A DNA stretch of 64,000 nt from Tetracentron sinense (Eukaryota; Streptophyta; Magnoliopsida; Trochodendrales; Trochodendraceae): the NCBI GenBank assembly GCA_015143295.1, contig CM026574.1, forward strand, positions 11,968,938 through 12,032,937, given 5' to 3'. Each line of letters starts with the position of its first letter. Within the stretch, counting starts at the first letter, position 1. The notes under the pieces were generated by a model that saw only the letters and a list, made by a program, of their open reading frames with translations, searched no databases and was not told where the DNA came from. Positions 27,701 to 39,700 of this stretch are shown piece by piece. Made by a program: the position numbers and the translations under genes.

Positions 27701-30700
27701 ACAAGTGCAAGTGCCTTGGATGGTTTCATCATGTGATTGGCCATTCTTGCCCTGAGCAAGTGCAAGTGCCTTGGACAATTTCATTATATGATCGACCATT
27801 CTTGCCCTGAACAGGTGCAAGTGCCTTTGACGATATCATCATGCAATCGGCCATTCTTGCCCTGAATAGGTGCAAGTGCCTTGGCATTATAAGTTCAAGG
27901 GCTATCCTTGCCTTGAACATGAGCAAGTGCCTTGGACGGTTTCATCACGTGATCGGCCATTCTTGCCTTGAACAGGTGCAAGTGCCTTGGACGATTTCAT
28001 CATGTGATCGGTCATTCTTGCCCCGAACAGGTGCAAGTGCCTTGGACGATTTCATCATGTGATCGATCATTCTTACCCTGAACAGGTGCAAGTGCCTTGG
28101 CATTGCAAGTTCGGGGGCCATCCTTGCCTTGAACAAGTACAAGTGCCCTGCATCGTGTGGTGGCCATCCTTTGTCTTAAGTAAGATCAACTGCCTTGGCA
28201 TTGTGTGGTGGGAGTCGAGCAGGTTGGCCGGGTACGTGCAGGCTAGTCGAAGTAATGCAGATTGGGCGAGGTTGTGCAGATTGGTCGAGGTCATGCATTC
28301 GGGTCATTAAATTCGTGACATATTACATAGTTGCTGGCCAATCTTGCCTTTTAATAAGGTCGGTGCCAAAGAGTTGGGTAACCGGATTTGCCCCTTCGTT
28401 TAGGGATGAATTCCCGCATTTGCCCTTCCGTTCCGGGATGAATGACCGGATTTACCCCTCCGTCCAGGGATGAATGATTATAATACAGTTGACATCAATT
28501 ACATAGTATAGACCTTCACTGTTATACCTCAACTTCGTGGGGATGACCGCGTTCTTTGTGCATTAGTGTTGGTTACTTTGTTTGATTCTCACAGACGGCG
28601 CCAATTTATGGAGGGAAATTCTTGTGTGTACTATCATCACTTGCAGCACGGTTTAGGTCCTGTACATTTTTCTGCTTCCCGTTGACTCTTTCTCCTTTGG
28701 GTGTGATGGTGTAATCCTCTGGTTGCATGGGTGGGTGGTCGTTCGACCTATCATAGACACTCCGATGTTCAAGTGAGCATAGGGCATATCATCAGTTAAA
28801 TAGGCATTAAAGCATCAAAGTATAGTAATACTTATCATGCAGTCGTTGATTGATTGACGAAGAGTGGTTGGATGACCAAGATCCATTGATTGGCATAGGG
28901 GCGAGCCGTTGGCTAGACCGGGCGATCAGGTAGGTGATCAGGTCGGGTGGACAAGCAGAGGTCCAGTTTGGGCATTGAGCATGTGATCAAGTTGGGTGGG
29001 CGAGTACGTGCTGGACATGTGAACAACTCTGATGGCATCGACATATCATTAGTTAGATAAACATTTAAATCATCATGGTGTAGAGGTACTTATTATCAGA
29101 TGGACGTGGCCGTTTGTAGAGAGCATCGGGTGGCCGTGGTTGATCTTAGGGAGCATCACGTGGCGTGGAGAGCATCGTGATGGTGTCAATCATGGCTTTC
29201 ATCGGTTGCTTAGATTGTGCAATTGTCGGTAGAGATCAATCGCTTAGATGGAGCAATCACTGCTCCACCCTTCGGGATCAGGTTTCATGGATAGAATGGA
29301 CCGAGCCCCCAATCCTCTTTCCTTTCCCCTGACCTCTTTTCTGGCTTTGGTTGGTTTCACGCATCCTTGATCCCTTTCTCCATTGTGGTGTAGGTCTCTT
29401 TATAGGCAAGTAAAAAAAAGGAAGGTTCCTTGAAACCCCCTCTCTCCCCTCACACCTCTCATATCTCCAAAACATCTTTATAAGTAGGTGGTTTTGGCAC
29501 CAAATGACCAAATTACTCTCTTATAGTGATCCAGCTCTTCTTTGAGACGATGAAGAGTAGAGTAATATGTGGATATAGACTTATCCTTTTGCTTCAATTG
29601 CCAAATATTCTGATGCAACTCATACACACCCGCAGTGTTCCAACCTCATGATAAGTCTGTGTCATTGCATCTCATATCTCTCGTGCAATGGAAAGAAACA
29701 AATACCTACTACTAATATTAGGTTGCATCGAATGGAGAAGTTAGGACATAATAATGGTATTCTTGGTCTCCCACTTGGCATAAGTCGAATTTGATGGACT
29801 GGGAGTTGGCATAGCATCAATCAAATAGCCCATCTTTCCTTTACCCTTGATGTATAACATGGCTGGTTACGACCAAGCCAAAAAAATTAGTCCCATCTAG
29901 TTTTACCGTAGTATTTGGAGGTTTGAGGCCTCACTTGGGTCTACTCACATACTTCCTCGCCAACTCACAAGAATACTAGAGGATTGGCTAACCTCGTACT
30001 CATCCATCATTCTTCACCCAAGGCTGATCTATACAAATCAAACCTAAAAACATAACCACCAATTTTCACAAGCACCAAAAGCAAAAAAAGTAGGGTTCCA
30101 CAACCCTATATTCATGCAACGGAGTTAATAATAAAACTTGCAATTATAAAAAAAACAACACCAGAACCTTTCATAATACCCTTCTAGATTCATCTAACAG
30201 CGGGGAGTCGGATTCGATAAAAAACAGATTTTTTGGATGAACAATGCAAAACAGCAATAAGGGGGGGAGGGAGGGGGAATCATCATGTAGCCTTCAAATC
30301 TCCTCCATTCTTCCTGAAATTAGTTTTAAACATTCAATATTTTTTAAATGGATCAATCAAGCACACCAATCAGACCTGCCAACAACTTCCGAATCAAGCA
30401 CACCAATCAGTTTTTCACCAACTGTTTTCTTTTGCAAAATTTTCGAAGAAACTCATGAAACAACTCATCTCTAAGTTCCGGAAAATTTCACAACAATCAC
30501 TTCAATTCTCTATAAATTAATGATGATCTGTCACCTGGTAACAAAAAACATGACTGATTAGGAAAATATTAAAAAAGTTAATTGTCTCTCTCTAACTACT
30601 TTATTATATATATACTCTACTAATAAAGTGGAATACATAAATACTCCAAATACTCCTGCTACAGTACATGAGTAGTATTCTACAGATGTCATTTTAAGTG

Positions 30701-33700
30701 ATCCGGATGTGGATTTGTCTACACCATGCTGATATACTTTTGTTTTTGAGGGAATTCCTTGCTGAAAAAATTTCTCAACACATGTATGTATGTATTCGAG
30801 TTTTGCAATTGCTAGTGTACAAACCTAAACATGTAATAGTCGTGGCTTTTAGAATACAAGACATTTTATGTACTAAAAAAATATATTGTATTCCATACTT
30901 CTGCTAATTACTCTACTCTTGATTGGCATTCACATTGTTATATAGAGCTTCTCCTCCATGTTTGATGCAAGTCTAAGACAAAATTAGGTTATTTGTGTGA
31001 ATTTGTTTGTTCCTGATTTTAACGGTGTGATTCTTATCTTCTCTGTGTTGTTGGGATGTTTTCTTTGTTTGTCCATTTTTTTTTTGGTTATAAGAGGAAG
31101 TTTGTCCTTCCTGCAGGATTCAGGTTCCGATTTTGTGGTACTTGACTTATTAGATCCATCGTCGTCCAACACAGTTGTGGGAAACATTTCTCTTTCATTT
31201 TCTGTTGAGGTGTGCAGTACAGTCAGTATATTTTTATTGGTTAATTGAAGGTATGATAAGTATTCATATTTATGATTAACATTTATAGTTGAAAACCTTG
31301 GCAGGATCCAAGTGATACAGAAAAAAGTTTTGCAAGACGCATCTTATCTATTGTGGTAAATTTTAAATTACCTTTTATTTCCTTTGATAATATGCTCTAT
31401 CTCATCACCTTCTAGACATTTTTTATGAGACAACTTTGGAATGCTGGACTGTTAAATAGTTACTTGGAGGTTGGATTGTTTTGATATACTATTGCTGGTT
31501 TCATCAACTCTTATCACTTCTGATCCTCTTCCTATCAGTTCCCAGATAATCATCACACTCAGTAACCACGATGATAATTTTATCAACCCCTTGGAAGCTA
31601 CGCATGGTGGGGTCCATCACAGTTCGCTACCTTTTTATACTTTCCTTGTCAACACCTTGAACATCTTTCCTATGTATATTGAATACATAATATTGCTTGA
31701 GGAACTTCTCACAAAGCGAGTCTGTCTCAAAACCTAATTGCAGGAGACAACAGACTCCCTCAGAATCATAGAAGTCCCAAAAGGCTTTCTTATCTTTGGA
31801 GTTCAGGGTGATTACGTCACTAGTGGGAGAAAATCCTCCAAGGGCGGAAACTCAATCCATAAATTTATTGAGTTGGTCATCTCTGGGTCGTACAGCAAGG
31901 GACAGTAACTCAGAAAAAGTAGATTTACCATCATGCTCTTAGAGTTTACAGATGCTGTTTTATTTACTTTTGGGGGCTTTACAAAACTTCCAAGACTTTT
32001 GAGGTTTTATTTGGACAAAGGGGTCTCAATAAAATATTACTATATGTTTTTTATGAAAACATATTTTACATTTAAAGAGATCAATTGAGTGATGTTATGT
32101 TCTGAGTTGGATTGGTTTGATTAGGTTTAAGGATGTGATTTAGAGTTTCTAGGTCTAGGGTTTGAGAGAAAGGGAAGAGGAAGAAGAAGAGATTAGGGAA
32201 AAGATTAGAGTGAGTTAATTGTCTCTCTCGTACTCTTTCCTATTTATATTCCACTAACGGTATACTATTAGTATATAAGAGATACTAATAGTATGCCAAG
32301 ATTACAGTGTATAAAAGAAATATAAACATAAAAGAGAAGTATTCTTCTACACTTCTCCTCAAGTTGATGCTTAGATGTCACTCATGCTCAACTTGCTAAC
32401 AATACTTCGAAATTGAGAACCACCAAGCCCCTTAGTCAATACATCAGCTAACTAATCTTCAGATTGTACAAAAAGGGTGCAAATATAACCCGACTTTAGC
32501 TTCTCCTTGATAAAGTGCCGATCCACCTCAACGTGCTTCATTAGTCATATTGCACAAGATTGTGAGCAATACTAATAGCTGCCTTATTGTCACAATTTAA
32601 GCTCATTGGACCACTAGTAGGGAACCCAATCTCAATCAAGAGTAGTTGAAGCCAGAGCAACTCACATACCCAATGTGTTATGGCTCTAAATTTTGCTTCT
32701 GTATTGGATCTTGCAACCATATGTTGCTTCTTGCTTCTCCATGTAACAAAGTTGCCTCCAATCATAGTGCAATACCTTGAATTAGACCGCCTATCTGAAA
32801 CGAACCTGGCCCAATCTTCATCAGTATATCCTTCAACTCTTATGTTCCTATGACATTTATACATTAAACCTTTTCCTGGAAACGACTTCAAATAGCGAAG
32901 AATTCTATTGACTGCATCCAAATGTCTAGTGGTCAAAGCATGCATAAACTTGCTACCACACTAATTGCATATGCAATGTCTAGTTTGGTGAGAGATAAAT
33001 AAATGAGGCGGTCGACAAGTCTCTGGTATTTGCCTGCATCTCGTAAACTAAACATTCTCCACTACCTTCATTGAGTTTGTGGTTAGTATTAATGGGTGTA
33101 TCACATGGTTTACAACCCATCATACCTGTCTCCTCTAGAATATCAAGGACATACTTGCGCTGAGAGATGGAGATAACCTTCTTTGACATGGCAACCTCAA
33201 TCCCAAGGAAGTATCTCAACTGACCCAGATCCTTGATCTCAAACTCTTTTGGTAACTTTCTCTTTAATAACTTAATCCTATCCATATCATTGTCTGTTAC
33301 TACAATGTCATTTACATAAACAATCAGAACAGTCATCTTCTGATGAAACTGTTTGATAAATAATGTAGGGTTTACTTGTAACCCGCTTTCACCATAGCAT
33401 TACGAAACTGCTCAAACCAGGCTCTAGGGGATTGCTTTAGTTCATACAATGTCTTATTCAACTTACACACCTTTCCTTTCCTAGAGGGAAAAATAAAACC
33501 AGGAGGAGGTACCATGTACATCTCTTCCTCCAAGTCACCATGCAGAAAGACATTCTTCACATCAAGTTGGTACAAGGGACAATCCTGGTTGGCTACAAGT
33601 GACAGGAGAACTCTCATTGACTTCATTTTAGCTACTGAGGCGAATGTTTTCTGATAGTCTATCTCATATGTCTGAGTATACCTCTTTGCAACCAGACGAG

Positions 33701-36700
33701 CCTTATATCTTTCAACTGATCCATCTAAGTGGTGTTTCATTGTGAACACCCATCGACACCCAACAGACTTTTTCACTCTGGCTAAGTTTATCATATCCCA
33801 GGTGCTATTCTTTTTAAGAGCAAACATTTCTTCTTTCATAGCTTTTTTCTATTCTTGTTGGGAGAGTATATCCGCTACACCGCGAGGAACACACAAAAGA
33901 TAAAGTCAATGCAAATGCACGATACAAAGATGACAAGGCATGATAGGAAACAAAGTTAGCAATGAGATGTTGAGTACAAGGCCTACTACCTTTCCTAAGG
34001 GCAATGGGTTACTCAGGATCAGCATTATTAGGACTAGTGGGAAGGATATCACCTGGATCTGAGGAGGATTCTTGGCAGTGTAGTCAAGGCGACTAGGCGA
34101 TGCCTAGGCGATTTGGTCGGCCTAGGCGAGGCGTGGCCTAGGCGAGGCCTAGGCGATAAAAATAATTAAAAATTAAAATTATATATAATAGATATATATA
34201 ATTAACTTGAAGCTTTAACCCTTTTTTTTTTTTTTTGGTTGGAAGTTTTAACTTAATTTAAAACACTTAAGGTAGTTTTTAAACTTTATAAATATAAGAT
34301 ATTAAGTGATTAACATCATAAACAAAAGATTACCATCAACAAAAAAATAATTACATGTGACCCCAACTTACCCTCCAAACAAGACTGTGTGAACCATAGG
34401 CTACATGGATCTGGGCTGACCATGGCCATAGTCCATAGATATCATATCGTAGAATGGAATACAGTAACACATGGTTGCCTCCTCTACCAGACTCGTTACA
34501 GGGGTTAATTGGTCCTTACAACAAAAAATACTAAAGAATCGGATACATCTGTATCCACCGGAGCCCCATATCACCGTGACGCGTCATTGGGACCGTAGAT
34601 CCACATTATAAGACAGTCGGGAACTTGGGATTGGGGAGAGAGAATTTGCGGGAAGGAAGCATTTTGGATGGAGTTTCATTCTCCATTTTGAACAGAAGGG
34701 CGGGTAGCTGAGATCTGAACGCGAAATCAGTGAACTGATGAGAGAGAAGGAGACGCAGAGAGAGAGGATTGAAGAGAGAGACGCCGAGAGAGAGACGCTG
34801 AGAAATAGAGGTACCTGTTTGGCCGATCCCTCTTCTTCTTCCTTCTTCCCTCTTCTTCTTTTTCTCCTCCTCTTTTTCTTCTTCCGTTGAGGTTCTCTTT
34901 CTCATATGCGGGTTCCACTTTCTCAACTAAAAAAAGCCCTAAATATGAAAGCATATATTGTTGAGTTAGAAACTTAATTAATTAAACTAATAAAACCGAA
35001 TTAATTAAAACAAATTAGTTAAAAATCAATTTGGTAACACTGTTAGGGGGATATCGAAACGGGATCTTAAAATAGGTCGCCCAGGCGACGCCCAAACAGC
35101 ATGCGCCTAGGCGTCAAGTCGTCGCCCAGTCGACCGCATAGTGATCCTCGCCCGACTAAGCATCCGCCCAGGCGGTCACCCCTCCAAAACGCCTAGGCGG
35201 TCGCCTAGGCGACGCCTTAACTACACTAATTCTTGGTGGGACTCATGAGAATCTTTCTTCGTTCTAGTATACACTTGCAATTCTTTCTCCTTCATAGGAG
35301 GATTTTCCAACTCCCCCTGTTGTTCAACTACCATCCTCCATTCTAATAGTACTGTTAAACAAGAATGAGGGAACATGCATAGGAGATGACATCTATTCAC
35401 TCACACTCTCCCCTTGAAGAGAGGTCTTCCTATCAAAAAAATACGAAGTATACTAAAAAAAGGTACCGTCCCAAGAAACAAGGACTTACGAGAAGGGGGG
35501 ATGATAACATTTGTACTCCTTCTGTGCATATCTAAGAAAGATACACCTAGACTTGGAATTAAGCTTAGTCTTGTCAGAAAAAGCAATATGAGAGAAACAA
35601 GTACAACCAAAAATACGAGGAGACAAACAAAATAGAGAGAGGAGACAATAAGGTAAAAGGAGATTGGAAATTTAAAATGCGGGAAAACATACGATTAATT
35701 AAGAATGCAGCAGTCAACACAACATCAGACCAAAAATTTTTGGGCACATTCATTGCGAACATCAGAAGAACGAGTAATTTCTAACAAATGTCGATTTTTC
35801 CTCTCAGCCATACTATTTTGCTGAGGAGTAACAAGATGTTTGATGAACAATACCATAAGAATCAAAGAAGGTGGCTAAACTACCAGACATATTCCCCTCC
35901 ATCATCGGAATGAAACATCTTAATGCGAGCATTATATTGAGTGATTATGTGATGAAACGATGGAACAATAGTGTAAACCTCATGTTTAGATTTTAACATA
36001 TAAACCCATGTAGCACAAGAAAAATTGATGCGAACATCGGACCGTTGAATTTCGTTTATGATGGAGATCCATCTTTGGATCATGACTTGGAGGATGATCG
36101 ACCTTCAGATTGAGAGATGTCAATCGGAGGGCCAAGATCGGGCCATAGATGGGCAAGTGTAACCATATTGGCCGACCCACCTTTTTTGTTATTTAGTTGC
36201 TTATTTTATCTAGTTTGTTTTGTCCCTTATAGTTAGTTTATTATGAGAGAACACAATAAGGGTAGTTTGGTATTTCACTTTTAAGTAGGGTTTTGTCCTT
36301 TCGTTTATAAATACTCTCTTTGGAGAATGGAGATTATAAATTTACCGAATTTTTATGAATGAAATATGAAAACGTTTTGGCTTTTAGAATCTCCTATGAT
36401 GGGAATGGTGTGATGCTAATTTTGGAGTGATTCCAAGTTAATCTTCTTTATTTTCTTCTTCTCTATTTCTCTCAAATCACTATTCACGAGTTAATGTTCA
36501 TGGGTACTATTCACAGCAACTATTCTCTATTGTTTCGTCCCTATCTTTTTCTTTCTTCTTCTCCATTGCTTTTCTTTACTTTTCTGTTTGTTTCTTGCAA
36601 AACCTAATTAAACCAAAACCCCAAATTACATTCCCTGCTGTCCTACCATCCCCTAAACCTTTCAATCACTGCTGTACACCTCTATTGTCCTTCCCCTTGC

Positions 36701-39700
36701 TGCTGCCCTTCCATTCAACCCCTCCCCTTATTTCCTCTTTGTTCTACAGCCAGTATACCCCCCTACAGTGACTGCCGCAGGTTCTTTTCCCTGCCCTAGC
36801 TGCTGCCTCAGCTCTTATCCTCAGCCACAGCCACTACTGCAGCCCATCTTTCCATATCCCTTGCTGTAATAACTTCTATACAGCCCTTTCTTTTACTGTG
36901 GCAGACTTATTACCCAGTTTCCATTGCTGTCCAGCCTGTCCCAGCCTCTGTTATGCTGTTACAGCCGTCATTATCCACCCATAATAAGCCACATCATTCC
37001 CAATACTGTGAAACCCTAAAACAGTAAATCACTTTAACCAAACCCTGAATTTTATAATCCTATTTAGTTATTGCTGCTTGTTTATTTGATACTCCATTAC
37101 ATGTTGAAACATTCATGCATTATCCCAATAATAAACCATTATTGACCCTAAATTGATTTTTTTCAAATCCTCGATTAACAAGAAATTCTCATTGACTATT
37201 GGTTTAAATCTATAAGCTAGTGGAAGTTCCTACTTCCATTACAATTACCCCAATGAAATTGAAAAGTTCATTATTGCGGGATTGTGATTTAACCTAGGAC
37301 ATTGCTAATTTCCTTATTGGTGTTCTTTATGGTGATTGTGGAATTTAGATAGTTTTATATTTATTATTATTGCTGAAATTTGGATTCTTATCTCGCAAAC
37401 ACATCATCCTAGGTTAGTTGCATTGTCCTGCATCAGAAATCATTAACAAAAGTTACAAAATAGCATAAACCACAAAGAGAAGTAACAAAGGATGGTCCCC
37501 ATACATCAGAGTGCACAATGAAAAAATGAGCATCACTTTTATTACCACTATAAGGATAAGAGATCTGACAATGCTTTGCGAACTAACATGTTTCGCATTG
37601 AAATGGAAAATAGAACTAGAAAAAGACAATTTGGGAAATAAACGCCAAAGAGGAGTGACTAGAAAGGTGGCCAAGACGCTTGTGCCACTATAATAACTGT
37701 TGAATAAGGCTTTATGAGCTTTATTCCTATTGGCCATGTCTTTATGTTATCTCATATGTACTGTATTGTGTGTCTACCATTAGCTCTTATATAATAATAG
37801 TAGACCATTAGTGGAATATAAATAATAAAGTGTATGAGAGAGATCATTATTCTCTCTTATTATTTTTCCCTAAACCTAATCTCATTCTCCTTCTTCTTCT
37901 TCTCTCTCCAACCTTAACTTCTAATCCTAATAACCTCACAAACTAAACCAACTTGGTATCAGAGCCAAATGAAAGACTGAAGAGACGAACTCAGAGGAGT
38001 ACTGATGTCAGGATGACGTTAGTCCATACGGCATGGACTGTCAGAATGTGTCAGAATTATTTGCGTAAGATTTTTTTTATTGTTCCATGTGATAGATCGT
38101 AATTTTCTGAACTCCGGAGATGTACTTTTTCTGAGTTTTCTTCAAATTTTTTTTTAAAATTCAGATCTGTTTTTTAGATTGTGATTAATTTAGAAGTTAT
38201 TTGGGGACTCAAACCTTTTGTGTTTAATCAATATGATAAATATTGACGGATTAGAACAAGTTTCGTGAAGATCAGAGAAGTATTGAATGCGCGATGAAAG
38301 TTTTTTACCCTCATAATTGCCTTTTTTTTAAAAACTGTTGGGGCCCTTTTTTGTTACTTGAAAATTAATATATGGCTGATGGGGCTATTCCATGGATTTC
38401 TATTATCCCGAACACTGTTAGGTTGTTGTCAGGTTGCTGTTTTTCACTACTTTACCTATTGTGGAGGTACTTTTGGGTTGTGGGACCCCAACTTGTTGCT
38501 GTTTTTTTGAAGATTAGGACTCTCTTCGGGTTGATTTGTGTAAAACAGCCTTGGGACATTCATGATGGATGAATATGAGGTTAGTCAGTCCTCTAGTGTC
38601 CCTATACAGGGTGGAGGGAGCATTGGGGTTAGTGCTAGTGATGCACCAAACCTCTAGATTACTATAATGAAGTTAGATGGGATAAATGTTCTTACTTGAT
38701 CTCAATCTGCAAAGTTGTTTGTTGAAGGCAAGGGGAAGATGAGATACTTAAAAGGTACAATCTCCACTCCCAAATCTACAAATCCAGCCTATGCCAAGTG
38801 GGAGGCTGAGAATGCAATTGTTATGTCATGACTTTTCCACTCTATACAACCAATCATGAGTAGTGCCTATCTGTTCCTTCCTTCTGCTAAAGCTATATGA
38901 GATGTCGTGACATATACCTATTCTGAGATAGGGGTACAACCCGTGTTTATGAGTTGCGTCAGAGTATCTCACAACTCAAGCAGAGGGATATGTCTATTGC
39001 CACCTAGTACTCTACTCTTTGCCATCTTTGAGAAGAGTTAGATCACTATCAGACCTTTCAGGCTAAGTGCCCTGAGAATGTTGCTGCACATACATAATTG
39101 GTTGAACAGAATCAGGTGTTTGATCTACTTGCAGGGCTGAATATGGATTATGAACAAGTAAGGGTTCAAATACTTGGCAAAGAACCAGTCCCACCTCCTA
39201 ATGAGGTCTATGCATACTTACACCGTGAGGAGAGTCATCGGAGTGCTATGCTCCCTCCTCCCATTATTGATAGATCTGCACTGGCCTCCTCATTCTAGCG
39301 GGAGGCAGGAGTGGTGGTCGTGGCAGAGGTGGTCCTTTTGGATCTTCTGGACCTTTTATTGATGATCGGGACAAACTTAAATATGACCACTGTGGGCGCA
39401 CACGTCATACAAAAGACACTTGTTGGGATCTATATGACCGTTTACCCCCATGAGGTCCTGGTGGTGGACGAGGAGATAGGGACAGAAGACTCCGAGGGGG
39501 TTCGAGTGCAAATTCTGTTACATCCACAACCCCAGTATCTACTACTGTACTTCTATCTGATAGCCCTCACCTGTCTCGAGATGAGATCTATGACTTCCGT
39601 CGTTTTATGTCCCAGTTGGAGACACTCAGTATCGTTAGTGCCGCCTCAGTCCCTTACTCAAGTACCTCAGCATCGACTCTCAGTGCATCTATTTCCGATC

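Larger units (their letters stand above)
27346..29525 (-). mobile_element. Non-autonomous gypsy-type LTR element with truncated 3' LTR
   Basis: The same roughly 110 bp occurs at both ends (27346-27459 and about 29424-29525), sharing GGTTTTGGCACCAAATGA. On the minus strand the 5' LTR runs 29525-28608, followed by a PBS TGGCGCCGTCTGTGAGAA. The internal region has no polymerase frame and carries tandem repeats. A purine tract (AAGAGGGGG) precedes the left LTR copy, which is cut after about 114 bp. It lies in copia E3 gag. Confidence 0.75.
23515..30684 (-). mobile_element. Ty1/copia element E3, 3'-truncated and twice interrupted
   Basis: Minus strand. Pieces: an RT end fragment at 23542-23796 ([16 protein letters not shown]), the integrase C-terminal region at 24239-24681, pre-integrase and integrase at 26028-26700 ([16 protein letters not shown]), a decayed protease near 26930 and a gag knuckle at 27200-27345. 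Gag N-terminal codons follow at 29526-30014 beyond a gypsy-type insertion, then a leader and a partial LTR. RNase H and the 3' LTR are missing. Frames are heavily damaged. Confidence 0.8.
7650..31116 (+). other. Giant intron of the PSD gene (23.5 kb)
   Basis: It runs from the donor after exon b to an acceptor (TTCCTGCAG) before exon c. It is filled by two L1 LINEs, two copia elements, a gypsy-type element and at least eight smaller hAT-like elements. Little unique sequence remains apart from about 7650-7820, 12771-13080, 23445-23514 and 30685-31116. Confidence 0.8.

Noticed and set aside
27580-28215. CRISPR-like array
   Set aside because: Units are contiguous 55-bp repeats with no unique spacers, inside a plant retroelement.
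27628-28310. Repeat-protein-like frames with periodic cysteine and tryptophan
   Set aside because: A period of 55 is not a multiple of three, so the apparent protein periodicity is a by-product of shifting frames over a DNA tandem repeat.
32100-32104. 5-bp target duplication for E4 (TTCTG on the left, CTGTG on the right)
   Set aside because: Only some positions agree, so I do not count it as a duplication.
34606-34954. Lysine/glutamate-rich frame that could be a basic protein
   Set aside because: It comes from a GA/CT-rich tract inside the N5 hAT element, with no start context or homology.
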